A stretch of DNA of 64,000 nt. It comes from Anisus vortex (lineage: Eukaryota > Mollusca > Gastropoda > Planorbidae). The stretch spans positions 25,548,490-25,612,489 of the forward strand of contig OX421499.1 of the NCBI GenBank assembly GCA_949126835.1, given 5' to 3'. Numbering within the stretch: the stretch's first letter is position 1; each line of letters starts with the position of its first letter. The notes beneath the pieces are model-generated. The model searched no databases. It was not told the origin of the DNA and saw only the letters and a program-made list of their open reading frames with translations. Made by a program: the position numbers and the translations under genes. Positions 29,851 through 50,944 of this stretch are shown here, piece by piece.

Positions 29851-30231
29851 TGACAGTTTTAGAAGTTAGAAAAATTAATATTTTATCGACTGAATTTAAT
29901 TTAAAACATTGTGAAACCACTCAAATTGAATGGAATTGAAAGACTGATTGTGGGGTGTTTGCTTGATTAAATAGTCTTCATAAAAATATATGATCATTTA
30001 TTTATTGTTGATTTTTAAAAGTATTTACCAGTATGTGTGTATTTTTTTAAACATCAAAGGTAGTAAATTGTAAAAAAGTTTTAACTTAATTGTATTACTC
30101 CATTTTAATGAAAACATAGAAATAGAAACTATACTTAAAGGCTTGCTAACAAAGACATTCTTTCTATAAAAAGTTTATTTAGCTTTTTTAACAACTTTTT
30201 TTTTAAAATAATTGTATTTTTTCACATAGAT

Positions 30232-30237
30232 AATAAA
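30232..30237 (+). terminator. Candidate poly(A) signal for the regular MDP1 transcript
   Basis: AATAAA about 380 bases after the regular MDP1 stop codon. Further AATAAA hexamers follow (for example 30629-30634), so the true end is not settled. Confidence 0.3.
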
Positions 30238-30239
30238 AT

Positions 30240-31360
30240 AATTAGACTATAGCTATAAAAGAAATACTTCTGTATTATTTACATTATTATCTTGTCTTAC
30301 TTGATCAATAATTTGCATTTTTTAAATATTTTTTTTCCTGTTGTTCTGAAATATTCAAATTGTCTAATTAATGAATTATGAAGTATACTTAGAAAGGTTT
30401 AAAGAAAGCTTTTAAAATTATTTTTTTTATTAAACTTGACTGTGCATTAATATGCTTGAATAATATAATGTGTTCTAATCAGAAAGTTTTTTTCCAATTT
30501 AATTTTGGTCTAAAAAAATAGTCATCAATGTATGTAGATTATATTTACTGGTAGTCTAAATGTTTTTATAGAATGTAAAAAAAAAATGGTATAAATCTTT
30601 TGACATTTTTTAATAGTAAAAAAATTAAAATAAATGTCTTTTAAATAAAATCTTTAAGTCGATCGTTATAAATATATTCTAAATATGTGTGTTAGAATTA
30701 ATGAACTATAGATCTAGCTTTTTTTCAATTTTAAGGTCTTGGTGAATTCAGAATGTTATAAAATGTTGTTTTTAAATATTTATTTTACTTTTATCATTAA
30801 TGCATAGATACTGTATTGTGATTGCTGGTATATATTTCATTGAATTTTAAAAATGCCTGTAAAATTAATCCTAATGTTTTTATTTATTTTTAGGAATAAA
30901 TTTTATTAAATATTTTTTAGTTTGGTTTGATGACTTGCTGAAAGAAAAAGAAAAACACTGCTAGTGCTAGTGAAATGGCTTTATACACTACAGTACAAGT
31001 TATTCTCTTGAAGTTGTTATGCATGGGAGCAAAAACAAGTTTTCTCTTTTTGGCTCCTACGGTTGCCTGTGACTAAATATAGAGGTGGGACTCCCGCCTG
31101 AGGCAAGCTACTTGAGACATGCTGAAAACATGCAAGGCTGGCCACTAAATTGAAAAAATGTCATCCCAAGCCTGATACTACAACCCTGACAGGATATTAT
31201 ATTATAATTGGGTAAAAGCCAACCTTCTGCTCTTACACAAGTCTACATAGATGCGTAAAAAAACATGAATTCAATAAAGTTAATCAATATAATAAGAACT
31301 TTAGGACACACACACACAAAAGTAATAAAAAAAACAAGTATTTGATTACAAAATAACCTT
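30240..31360. other. Convergent intergenic region MDP1/TTLL9
   Basis: About 1.1 kb of AT-rich sequence between the 3' ends of two convergent genes, with several AATAAA hexamers on the plus strand near 30,630-30,650 and 30,895. I see no coding exon or recognisable repeat. Confidence 0.6.
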
Positions 31361-31365
31361 ACATT

Positions 31366-31371
31366 TTTATT
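31366..31371 (-). terminator. Candidate poly(A) signal for TTLL9
   Basis: TTTATT on the plus strand (AATAAA on the minus strand) lies about 550 bases beyond the TTLL9 stop codon. Choice among AT-rich hexamers is uncertain. Confidence 0.3.
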
Positions 31372-31924
31372 CTTTTTTTTTTTTCTTTTTGGCATTTTTT
31401 TTGCCTGTTTTAAAAACTACAAAATGCATTAAAAATGGCTGCCACAATATAAAATGGATAATTATACAAACATTGATGGTATTTAGCCACCTTAGAAAAT
31501 CTTTACTGAGTAATTAAAGGTAGACAAAACACAGATGATACAATGTATATTTACTCTAAAATGTTTAACTGATGACTATTTCTGAATAGTTAGAATTTTA
31601 TAATGAGAAGGATGTACAATCACTTATTACAAATATATATTTCATACAACAAAGTCAACATTATGATTCAGAGATGAGATTCATATCGATAAATATATTA
31701 ATGAAATATTTGTGACATTTTATAAATTCTGACAGTACAATGAGCAAAGAACTAAGGCATCACTAAATGGAAGAAAATAAAAGATATTCCTTTCCCTATT
31801 CTAACACAGCAGAGCCTCAGCAGCTATTACCATTTGTCTAGACCTAGAGAAACAATACAATTCTTTATGGAATAATGATATTCACATGTAAGGGACATTG
31901 ACATTAAATCCAGCTTGTGCTTTG

Positions 31925-40384
<8,460 letters not shown>

Positions 40385-40650
40385 ATCTTTTATTATTAAT
40401 CAACTATTATTCTAATCTAAACCATTTTGTCTAATATTAATATTTATTGAAAGCTCAACTGTTCTGAAAAGCGTCGTTGACGATATTAACTGCTCTCTAA
40501 TGTTAAAAAAATAAAATAGTTATTTTTTCCTGATCAAGAAATCTACGCATGCGCTTTACGTTCATTCCAAAATCCTGCATGCGGCGTAACTCTAAATAAA
40601 AAGAATTATTCTACTTTTGCCGTACCTCTTGGATTGAGGTAGTAAACAAA
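40385..40650. promoter_or_regulatory. Bidirectional promoter between TTLL9 and CYC1
   Basis: The two start codons are head to head with only 266 bases between them, so both transcripts must start here. The palindrome CGCATGCGC at 40546-40554 matches the core of the NRF-1 motif (consensus YGCGCAYGCGCR), and a second GCATGCGGCG lies at about 40577-40587. NRF-1 sites are well known in respiratory-chain gene promoters. No clear TATA box is placed for either gene. The regulatory role is inferred. Confidence 0.6.
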
Positions 40651-43600
40651 ATGGCTGCCATCGTTGGTCGCGCATCTAAACAAGCGCTTCTGAAGGCTAA
40701 GCCGGCGCTTTTAAATCAGCAGGTAGTACTGTTATCAAATATGACATAAGAACAATACAATTTAACAATTTATTGAAAATTACAATGGTCTTTAGATAAC
40801 TACAAAACACTTTTACTTATATAACCTCGATTATTAATTGTGCCCTTGAAACGTTTCAAACAAATGATTCTCTAGTTACTAGACTAGACCTAGTCACTAG
40901 TCTAGAGTCTAGAGTAGAGTCTTGATCTAGACCAGTCAATCTATTTTTTCTTAAGAAATGTTAGAAAGGTTGTTATGGTTTGGTAGCCAGGATAAATGTT
41001 ATTTTACTGATGCATTATAATTATAATGGTCTTAAACAACATCTTTGTTAGAATTTATTTATTCATACTGATACTGATACTGGTTATCACTAATTTATTG
41101 AAATTTCAATTCAGAAAAAACATTCATTCATTGTGTCATTCATCATTCACTTTACTTTAAATTGCTAAACTTCTATTTTAGTTAACTAGAACTAAAATAA
41201 TAAGACAATAATATAATTGAATACACACATATATTAATAATACATTGAGCCCATAAAATAATAAAATACGGATCAGAGGCGATAAAATTCATATGCAGGA
41301 ACAAACTCATAAAAAAGGTAGGCTTAACTCATAACGTCATAACTCATAAGTTACTCATAACTAACCCATATTAAATTAGCCTATTAATTTAATTCTTCCC
41401 TGCTGGTATGGACAGAGTTGTTTTTATAAATTGTAAAGGCTAAACTAGGAAAACCCATGACTTTGACATACCGGTAGTATTTAAATTAAAAATACTTCTA
41501 TCAAAATTTAAATTGCAAGAATTAGAATAACTAGGCCTAAATTAGGCATACCCTATATGTGAAGTGTATTGAGAATAAAAGTTGTTTTTAGCCTAGTTTT
41601 TTGTATACTAGCTCAAGAGTTTGAACAAAATAAAATTAGAATTGAGTATAAATCTCTTTTTGCTAACAAAGAGTTTTACCCACTGTTCAAAACAAAGAGG
41701 AGCTAACTAATTAACCATTTGATACAATTTGTTATAGGTTAAAGAGTTAGTTAAGTTAGTAGCCAACAACTGTTGTGATGTTTCAAATCAAAACGTGAGG
41801 CTGTCCATCGCCAGCCACCCTGCAAGAGTTCAGGGGGAAAAAAACATAATCTTCATCTGTAACTTTTAAGACAATACAATTTAGACTGTTATAATCTGTT
41901 AAAATAAATCATAGATTAGTTTTTTTTTACCAACTTTCTACTATTTACCAATTAATATTAAAATCATTGTATTTCTTTCAGGCAACCTTCGTTAGTTTCG
42001 GCAGCAAGACTAAAAAAAGAGCTGTAAGTACATTTTTCATTTAACAATGTTTGTCAAATATAAGCAACAAAATTTAACATTGTGACAATGTTTTTTTTTT
42101 TTTTTTTTTTAAGTTAAAGATTCTGATTCATAATGTAGTTTAGTTTAGAATAGAAATTTTGCTCCTATATAATACAGTTGCCACCTTAGATTAGGGTTAT
42201 CCAGGGTAAGTTTTGTGCTTGACTTGCAGGTAGGATGCACACATGCAGCGAAATCACACCACATTTTAATATAACCTTTCTCAAAATGTCCTGTTCTTTT
42301 AAATATAAAATATTCACCCTAATTTAGAAACTTTCCTTTTAAATAGTTTGCAATCATACATAATGCAAACATAACAAATAAGGATGCATTTCATTTATTT
42401 TTATTGACCGATCAACAAAGTCAGTATGCAAAACGCATCTTGTTTCTTCACAGTTCTTATTTGAGTTCCTAGTGCGGAATTGATTGGATGAACTGACAAA
42501 TAAGTTTTTTGGATTGTGCTTTTTTAAATTGACAGAGCCTCATTTATGGAATGTTTTGCCTCAGACATTGAAGGAATCTCAAGAAGAAAAAAAAAAGGAG
42601 TTATTAGACTAAAAGATGTTAACCATTTCGCCACTACAGTCGCAGCGCGTCGCCTCTACTGGCTGACAACTATAGTCGCAGCGCGTCGCCGATTTCGGGT
42701 TGTTTCGTTGCCGACAGTACTGCTAGTTTTTAATTGCCTTATAAACTCTTTTTAAACTCTGACCTAGAAGAGCGATAGTGACGCTATTTTTACATGTTTG
42801 TTTGGTATTTTTAGCTCGATCGATAGGATTTGAGTGAATTTTTGAAAATAATGCATTTTTAACGCTAGTTCTACGAAAATTGAAGGTATTTTGGCAATAA
42901 TTAGACAAGCATTAGGCTAGGCTTGTGAGGAAAAGGCTGTATTATTTTGATAATGCTAATATAATAGTGATATTGAAAGCATTGTAGAAGTTGAATAGGC
43001 TTTGAATAGGATTATTTAAGTCCGATACGATAAATTCAAAAATTCTTGACAAACTATCGGAACCTATTGATGTATACTCAGTGATTTTTATTATTTTCCT
43101 TATTATTTATTAGTTAATTGTCATCTCTTCTAGTTTGAATTAAACTTTATATTTTTATATTTTAACTGTGAAGAATTTAATTCAGTTGCTTGGATAGTTC
43201 TTTTACAGTGAATTTTTGAATAATATTTTTTTTCCGATTTTTGTTCAATAAACGGAGTTATGCAACTTGGCTTAGGGATAGGGGAGTTATAGGCTGGAAA
43301 ATGCTTAGGGCTGAAATGGTTAAAAGACCTTTTATTTTCAGCTATAATTATTTTACTCTGCCCCCTAACTCATAACCTGCAATTTGTTGATCTACCAATC
43401 TGTGAAATTTTAAAGATTCATGACATAGCGAGGTTCTTTTGGTATACTAAATACTACCTTTAGTAGGCTGTAGGCCTATAAATTATATAACTTAAATTCA
43501 TTTAAAAACAGCGCTCATCTTAAAGTAAGACTATATACATTTCTGATTCTTTCCAAATAGTTATTTGCGATAAATGTGAAAAAAACAAACTCCCTAGGCT

Positions 43601-46600
43601 TAGGCTTTGCATTCTATTTTATCTATTTGTCATTTAAGTGTCATTTGAAGAGAATTGTACTCAAAATATCCTTACAGTCCATTTTTTTTTTTTGTCATAT
43701 TAGAGATAACAATTGAATCCTTCATAATAAATACTTTTTTTTTCATTTACTTTCTGTGATTTAAGAAAAAAACATTTTTTACACAAGCTAAATAAAATCC
43801 AAATGTGAAGTACTGAAAGTAAATCAAATACAGTAATAAGTCAATTTTTGTTATAAACTGCTCTGCAATTGCATGTTATTTCCACTGTCATGTTGCATAG
43901 CTTACATTATATGGATCTGTGTTTACAGGCATGGATATTTGGTGCTCTAACTTTGGGTGGGGGTGCTGTGGTGGGGGCAGCCTTGGCCCAGCCCATATTT
44001 GCCAGTGACCTTATACTTCATCCTTCAAAATATCCATGGAATCATAAAGGAATACTTTCAGCTCTTGACCATGCAAGGTAATTTTTTTAAACTGTAATTG
44101 ATGGAATCTATTCATCATAGCTAGCCTAAAATTAATTATTTTTTTTATTATAGGCATAGCAGGGCTTTTCACCTCTCTTTCATTTATAATTAACCCTTCT
44201 TAACTCACTTTCATTTATGTTTTAAACATTTAGCAAACTGGAAGATGAATACCTAAATTCATTCTCTGTTGGGTAGGTTGTTTAAGAAAATTAATTTTAA
44301 AAATTGTTTATTAGCATACGTCGTGGGTATCAAGTGTATAAACAAGTCTGTGCTGCTTGCCACAGTATGAATTATCTCTGCTATAGAAACCTTGTGAATG
44401 TTATTATGACAGAAGAAGAGGCTAAAGCAGAGGCGGAAGAGGTAATAAAATGTTACAAAACAGTTTAATTTAACTCTTTAATGTGACCAAGGTTGATAAA
44501 AATCATAATTTTATTTATTGAAATCAGATTTTTAAAAATGTTTTGATCAAAATTTTATGAAAAAAACTAATTTTTATTTTAGAGATTGATATCTATATTG
44601 ATGATCCTAAAGTGAAGTAGTAGGCTTACATTACTGTAAATAAAAATATGTTTAGAAATATATTTATTATTAAAATTGGATTTTTAAATCTAATTTTTTT
44701 TCAGATTTTGATTTCAATATTATTATTTTTGCTTTTTTTAAACTTGATTTTAGTTATTTAAAGTTAAATAGTAGATTATTGTTAATTTTAATTTCTTGGT
44801 TTCCAAGATTGAACATTTTCCTGATATTTGAGTTTAAAAAAATGTAGAAGATTTATTTTAAAACATTGCATAATTAATACTTTAAAAAAATAGTCAATGG
44901 TTGTCGTCTCCTACAGGGCCTGTCTAAAGATTACCGTATATACTCGCGTATAAGTCGCACCGGTGTATAAGTCGCACCCCTAGTTTAGGATTTTTTTTCT
45001 TATATTTAACTGCCTTTTAACTTCTCAAAAAATGCATACCCTTAAACAACAAAAGTTACTAAATATTCACCCAAATTTGGAAACTTTCCTTAAAAAATGG
45101 TTTCAATCGTGCATAATGCGAACATAATCAAATAAAGGCAGCGCTTTATTTATTTTGAACAACCGATTAATACAGTCATTAGTCATATGGGAAAGTAAGG
45201 TATCTGTTTCTTCATCCAAGTCCATGTCCCTACTCAAAATACTATCCTATAGTCACACTATAGTGAGCCACACACACAAAAAATCTTTTGATGTGCATCA
45301 TTAGCCTAGACTGAGTGGCACCGGTATTCATAGTTGCCCTATACAAGTGATGACCTAATTACCATTACCATTGTTTGTAATGATTTCAAAGCTACTGCGC
45401 GAACAATATTTAAAAAGGGGGGAGTGCTGGTGGCTTCTCAGAGGGTGTACTGGCTTCGCCATCGACAATAAGCTGTGTTTTTTTAACTCATACAAGCAAC
45501 TAAGGAACAATGACACACTTTATTGACATTTCACGCATTTTTTCATAAAGATTTGAAAAAAAAAGTTTGAGTGCAGAATGTTTACGAAATGTCTGGAAAT
45601 GTGTCGATTGGCCGATTGGAAACATTGCTAGGACATGCGGACATGGCGCGCGCGCGGTTTTCTCGGTCCTAATCTTAAGCTAGTAGTGTACAAGCTTATA
45701 CCTATATTATAGGACTAGAGAGGCTTTTACACATTTACGATTCTTTCCATAATATAATTTGCGTTCAATAGGCCTACAAAAGTGCGCTATTTCAGACTGA
45801 GCGGCGCCGGTAATAACCACGCGTTACACAAGTGTCCCAATTCCCATTAACATTGTCTGTAATGATTACAAACGCGACTGCGACACCGACAATAAGCTGT
45901 GTTTTTCTTCAACTCTTACATGCAACTAATGAAAAATGAAAGTTACTATTGACATTTTGCGCATTATTTCTATAAAAAGAAAAGAAAAAAAAGGTTTGAG
46001 TGCAGAATTTTTCCTAAATTTAATGAAATGAGTCGATCGGCCGACCAATTGTAGTTTTGGAATCATAGCGCGGTTTTCCCCAGGAATGCTACACACTGCC
46101 TTATTAGTAGGCTATAACGTATAGTCAGAGGCAATAAGTCCTAAATAAAACGCATCTTAAGCTACGTTGTAGGTCTAGACAGTTTTGTACACATTTACGA
46201 TTCCTTCCGTACTGTAATTTGGATTTAATAGGCCTATGAAAAAAAAACGCCGCCTTAAACTTACGCCACGTTTCGGCACAACAAAATTGGTCCGAAAGTT
46301 CAATAGGAAAGTGTGGGGGGGGGAGGGTCAGAAAAATATTCAGCATTTCAATCATCTATAGGCCCATGGGTTATGAAGGAAACCTTATGACAGAGTATTG
46401 ATGTTTTTTGAACTTTTCAAAAACCATGTCGGGTGTATAAGTTGCACCCCTACTTTTCGTCGAAATTTTTGGTAAAAAAAGTGCGACTGTTACGCGAGTA
46501 TACACGGTACATTTATGGGTAACACTTCTTCTGACAGCATAAGACACATTATTTAAATTATGTTTTACACTTTTTGTTCCTAATTAAAGGCTCTGATAGA

Positions 46601-49226
46601 AGATGGCCCCAATGAAAATGGAGACATGTATGAGAGACCAGGAAAATTATCTGATCACTTTCCTAATCCATACAAAAATGAACAGCAAGCCAGGGCAGCA
46701 AATAATGGTGCATATCCTCCTGACCTAACATATATAGTGCCAGCAAGACACGGGCAAGAGGTACGTTTAAGGTGGCATTATACATTTGAATTCACAGGGA
46801 GGTGTATACAACATGCTTTTGTGTAAAGCATTTGGAAAATATGGTTTTGTTTTAACTAGTTTCTTGTATTGTAGAAGCAATAACAAGCATAATGCACACT
46901 TTTATTGTTTAGTGATTACCACAATTACTTGTTCAGGACTATATATTTTCACTGTTAACTGGGTATACGGAGCCCCCAGCTGGCATTAAACTGATGGATG
47001 GTCAATACTACAACCCATACTTCCCTGGAGGAGCTATTGGCATGGCTGAGGCACTTTACAATGAAATCATTGAGTATGATGATGGTGAGTATTCGCCTTG
47101 TTCATTTTGTTTTTACTTTAGGGCACATTGGATAATGAATGTGCTTGACTCCATTGTCTTGGATTATTTCAAATCCTGCTGCTTATTTCTTTTATTCAAT
47201 ATTAACATAAATTAACTAAATTCTATGACTTTTTAAAAGCACCGTGCACTATTCAAATTGTATGACATGTTGCACTTGATGAAGTGGTTATCCTTCATTG
47301 AGGAAGGGAAATAACTCTGTGTAAACAAGAATCACTTAAAAAATTTGCTTAATTATCCTTTACTTTACCACAAATTGAAATATTTTCTTTTTATAAGAAA
47401 ATGCAAAGAGTTTCATGTAACTCTTTCAAAGTCAACTGCCATTTGTTTCTTCAATAAAATGCAGGCATTTTTATATTTGTTCAGTGTTTCTTGTAGAACA
47501 TATGTAGGTTCACAATCAGTGTGTTCTTGGAGGTTCTGATATCACAGGGCGGTTGGGGAGTCGTTAAAATGTGTGTGGGTGGTACAAATTTGAAATTATT
47601 TTGTCCCTTACACTAAATTGATTACCAAAATGTATACACTTTAGTTTCGTGGTTAGATGGTGCAGATATAAATAATATAATGAGATGACTTTGACTCATT
47701 GCTAGATTTTTGTTTAGTAAAACTAATACTATAAAAAAAAAAAAAGTACCCTTCGGACCAAACTGATCATAGGGCTGGTGAAGCAGCGTTCACCAGTTTC
47801 TGTGGCCTCGGCATCCAAGGGGATGTGTGGCCAGCACAATGCTCAGCCGCCTTTACTTTACCCCAACTAATGTCAGGTACCCATCAGAGCTGGGTAGACT
47901 CGGGGACACCCTCAAGTCCTGGGAAAAATCCCGGCTTCACCAGGATTGGAACCCAGGACCTTCGGATCCCCAGTCGACCGCGCTGCCGCTCGGCTACCGT
48001 GCCCCATTAAAGCTAATACTATGTTTTGTGAGAAATTCCAATAAATGAGAGAAATGGTGTAGTCCAGAGGTCAGCAACCTTTTGATAATACTGTGCCAAA
48101 GTAGGATATCCAATTCATTCAGTGTGCCAACAGCCTAAAAGTCGTCCTGCTCTACCACTCAATTATTGTAGAAGACACTTTAATTGTCTTCTAGGGGCCA
48201 TTGGAAATAGCTCTGCGTGCCATAGGTTGCAGATGCCTGGTGTAACCTACTTAACTAATAAGGGCAATGATATAAATATACAGTTGCAATGAGATAACCT
48301 CAATTTGATTTTGATGAAACAAAAGTATCACATCTTATTCTGGCATTTATGGAAAAATTTCTTTCATGTAAATCATATAAAAATATTAAATGTTATAAAA
48401 TCATATAAATTATGTCGATCATTTGACATGTATTATTCCAGGCACACCGGCCACACAAAGTCAATTGGCTAAGGATGTGGTGACCTTCCTAAGGTGGTCA
48501 GCAGAACCTGAACATGATACAAGAAAGCTGTATGGATTGAGGGTCAGTTTTGTTTGTTTTAAAATAAAAGTTTATATGTTAAGGTCTACTTTAACCAATC
48601 TCGCAAACCATACCTTGTTTTAAGGAACTGTTTGTGGATGTTTCCTACAAGCTGTTTACAGATTATAGATGTACTTTTGATTTTGATTATTTTTCTTATC
48701 ACGCATCAATCTCAAAACAAACTGGTCCCATGGTTGTTGAAGTTTAGTTGTGTGACATTCAAAGGAGCCAATTTGAAGCTTTAACCTTACTTTGATCTAG
48801 AATGTCTGTTTTTCTGTGTGTTAAAATATATATTTGCCTGTAAGAACAAAAAGCTATTTTTCTCTACCTACAGCCACATTCCCCCTCAGTAATAAAAAAA
48901 AACACTACAATGCAAAGTTTATATTTTTGACATGGGCATTGTGAGAGAGAGCGAGTCGGTGATTGAGATAAGGACTGATGTCTCAATTTTTTTTCTAGTC
49001 TATACCTGTTTTAACAGAGTCATTGGATTAATAAAATATTTTTTTATGTTTGCCTTTTATTTGTACATCAGTGTTGATACTAATCAATTCTTGTGTATTT
49101 TATTTTATTTAGGCTATGATCATCTGCGCAGGCCTCCTGGCTGTCACCTACTACATGAAACGCCACAAGTGGACCGTATTGAAGAATAGGAAACTGGCTT
49201 TCAAACCACCTACCTATAAGAAGTGA
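40651..49226 (+). CDS. CYC1: Cytochrome c1, haem protein of respiratory complex III
   Basis: Carries electrons from the Rieske protein to cytochrome c; anchored in the inner mitochondrial membrane and facing the intermembrane space. Exons 40651-40722, 41982-42023, 43929-44077, 44315-44441, 46590-46760, 46937-47084, 48442-48542 and 49113-49226 join to an open frame of 307 aa (vertebrate about 325). Seen: a basic, hydroxyl-rich presequence ([20 protein letters not shown]), a hydrophobic sorting segment ([20 protein letters not shown]) from residue 40, mature start near [12 protein letters not shown], haem motif CAACH at 100-104, [30 protein letters not shown] with candidate axial M223, and a C-terminal membrane helix from 271 ([14 protein letters not shown]) followed by [15 protein letters not shown]. 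Introns 2 and 4 carry copies of one DNA transposon; intron 6 carries a SINE and a hAT MITE. ATG context AAAATGG is good. Confidence 0.97.
42083..42113. repeat. Poly-T tract in CYC1 intron 2
   Basis: Uninterrupted run of more than 20 T. Confidence 0.9.
42290..42460 (+). mobile_element. Internal fragment of the same DNA transposon as 44934-46507
   Basis: AATATTCACCCTAATTTAGA and the following GAAACTTTCC, a CATAATGCAAACATAA block and the ACCGATCAACAAAGTCA segment match 45060-45180 in order. It lies in CYC1 intron 2. Similarity may resume near 43500-43570 (TTTCTGATTCTTTCC), so a larger, diverged copy is possible. Confidence 0.6.
42461..43900. other. Rest of CYC1 intron 2
   Basis: AT-rich intron sequence. 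A near-repeat of CGCAGCGCGTCGCC occurs twice at about 42640-42690. No exon recognised. Confidence 0.5.
44934..46507 (+). mobile_element. 1.57 kb non-autonomous DNA transposon in CYC1 intron 4
   Basis: Left end CCGTATATACTCGCGTATAA then GTCGCACC; the right end read inverted is CCGTGTATACTCGCGTAACA then GTCGCACT, giving about 28 bp inverted repeats. Both ends are flanked by TA, the target of Tc1/mariner/pogo-type elements. No transposase is visible. The interior is a diverged tandem duplication: about 45240-45700 repeats as about 45760-46200 (shared CGACAATAAGCTGTGTTTTT, GTTTGAGTGCAGAAT, CGATTGGCCGA-like blocks). Superfamily placement is inference from the TA site. Confidence 0.8.
47746..48005 (-). 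mobile_element. Full tRNA-derived SINE in CYC1 intron 6
   Basis: Read on the minus strand the head is GGGGCACGGTAGCCGAGCGG with an A box, then CCTGGGTTCCAATCCTGG with a B box, 45 bases further on. A body follows with CGAGTCTACCCAGCTCTGAT, the TGACATTAGTTGGGGTAAAG block and GGTGAACGCTGCTTCACCAG, ending at a T-rich tail. Other, shorter copies lie at 17461-17695, 59312-59505, 57655-57800, 50808-50943 and 5385-5455. Confidence 0.8.
48065..48239 (+). mobile_element. hAT-type MITE in CYC1 intron 6
   Basis: Ends CAGAGGTCAGCAACC and (inverted) CAGGCATCTGCAACC. Flanks GTGTAGTC and GTGTAACC form an imperfect 8 bp duplication. The interior matches the MITE at 16151-16425 (TGTGCCAAAGTAG, TTCATTCAGTGTGCCAACAG). 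Confidence 0.75.
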
Positions 49227-49390
49227 TTAGAGTCTAGTTTAGGAAGGGGATCCAAAGATTAGTCCAATTGGGAATGGGGGGAAGATGGGAGGGAAATAAA
49301 TTCACTTAGCATAACTGACAAGACGGACAGTTGAGAGTTTAAATGGGCTGCTTTCCCTATACATACTGTGTTTGGACTTTTTTATTTTCA

Positions 49391-49396
49391 AATAAA
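49391..49396 (+). terminator. Poly(A) signal of CYC1
   Basis: AATAAA 165 bases after the CYC1 stop codon in an AT-rich 3' UTR. Confidence 0.55.
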
Positions 49397-49399
49397 TGA

Positions 49400-50800
49400 T
49401 ACTTAACAAAAATAATGATTTTGAATGTATTTTAAGTTTTTCAATGTATAGAGAAGACGATGTTCTTGTTATCTAGATGACTCAAATCCCATACTGACAA
49501 GACATTGATTTTAAATGACTGACGCTGTAATATTCATTATATGTACTCGCCAATATTTTATGAACTCTACAAATATAGATTTTATTGAGGATTTCATTAT
49601 TGTGCTTGAATGAAAACAATTTGACTGCCTCTGTAAGTTATTTATCTGGTCTGTATTTATACCCGTATTTCTAAGAATGTGAATAGGTTAGGTACCATTG
49701 AATTGAGCCCTCTGACTTAGTGGACTTTGTTTTAAATAGCATTAATTGTTATTTAAAGTATTCTTTTTGTTTGTTATTGGCAAAGCAAATCATTCGGCTA
49801 AAGTAGAAAGTCAAACTCTGAGCAGCCTATAAGAAAGAAGAGCTCTAATGTATTGCTCTTGTGAGCTAGACAAATGTTTTGTATTAAACAAATGTGGTTA
49901 TCCATATGGAAGCACTTTGTGTTATTTGTCAGTAATCGTTGATAGAGTTAATTTTTATGTTTCAGTTTCATTATTTAATGTTTGACAGTGAAGATGTCTC
50001 ATCCTTTGCTGATCTCTCCGATCAACTTTTAAAAATTTGCTTTAAGAATACAGTAAATAGCGTCAATAAAAAAAATAAGGCAAAAGTGTATTAATGCAAT
50101 GGGTCAGTTAAATACATAATGCTCTTCAAAATGTGTAATATATCTTAAATTATATTTTGTTATATACCTAAATAATTCTTGTAACTTATATTGTAATTAT
50201 GTAATCGACAATGCTTTGTTTTCTAAATTGAAAAAGGATTTACCGGAAAAGCTCAATATCGACTCAAAAATTTGGTTTTTAAATTTTAAGGCAGTTAAAT
50301 TGTTAAATAAATGTGTTGCTGAAATTCAGTGACATATCCACATTTTAAGTTCTATTATTATCAGTTATATCTGTTCATCTATTGTTAATAATATTAAAGG
50401 GTTCATATGGGTCAGAAATTTTAAAAAAAAACTGCATTGGTTTTTCTGGGAAAACTAACCAAGGCTTGCGAAGGTTAGTGAATTTTGTTTAAACTGACAA
50501 ATCGTTGTGAACAATATTTATTGTAAACTTTTTAAAGGAAAAGCAATCTGCCAGTTGTTGAGTAGTCCGTAAGTCCCATCATATTTTATTCTATGAGTAT
50601 GAGCACTAGAAAAGCATCCACAAAGTGGCCATTTAAGACATTTCATCCACACTGGTATTTAATTATTTGGGAATAGTGTTTAAAATTTGTGAATGACTTC
50701 CAAGTAAGAGTCTGTAAGACACATATTACACATTAAAGTGGGTCTTTCAGAAAAATTGTATCCATATAGCAGGGGAAGTGTTTACAATTTATGTAGCCTA
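49400..50800. other. Intergenic region after CYC1
   Basis: AT-rich sequence downstream of the CYC1 poly(A) signal. No exon or structured repeat recognised. Confidence 0.5.
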
Positions 50801-50807
50801 CAACAAA

Positions 50808-50943
50808 ATGATATGTGGTGAGCATAATGCTCAGCTGCCTTATCCCACCTACTGTCAGATAACTCTTAGAGCTTGATAACCCTGGGAAACGATCATCCTA
50901 GGATTCAAACATAGCACAGCACATTTGGTCACTGTACCCCATA
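50808..50943 (-). mobile_element. Degenerate SINE copy
   Basis: GGTGAGCATAATGCTCAGCT, the CCCACCTACTGTCAGATAAC block, a CCTAGGATTCAAACAT remnant of the B box and CACTGTACCCC match the SINE at 47746-48005 in order, with many changes. Confidence 0.6.
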
Positions 50944-50944
50944 T

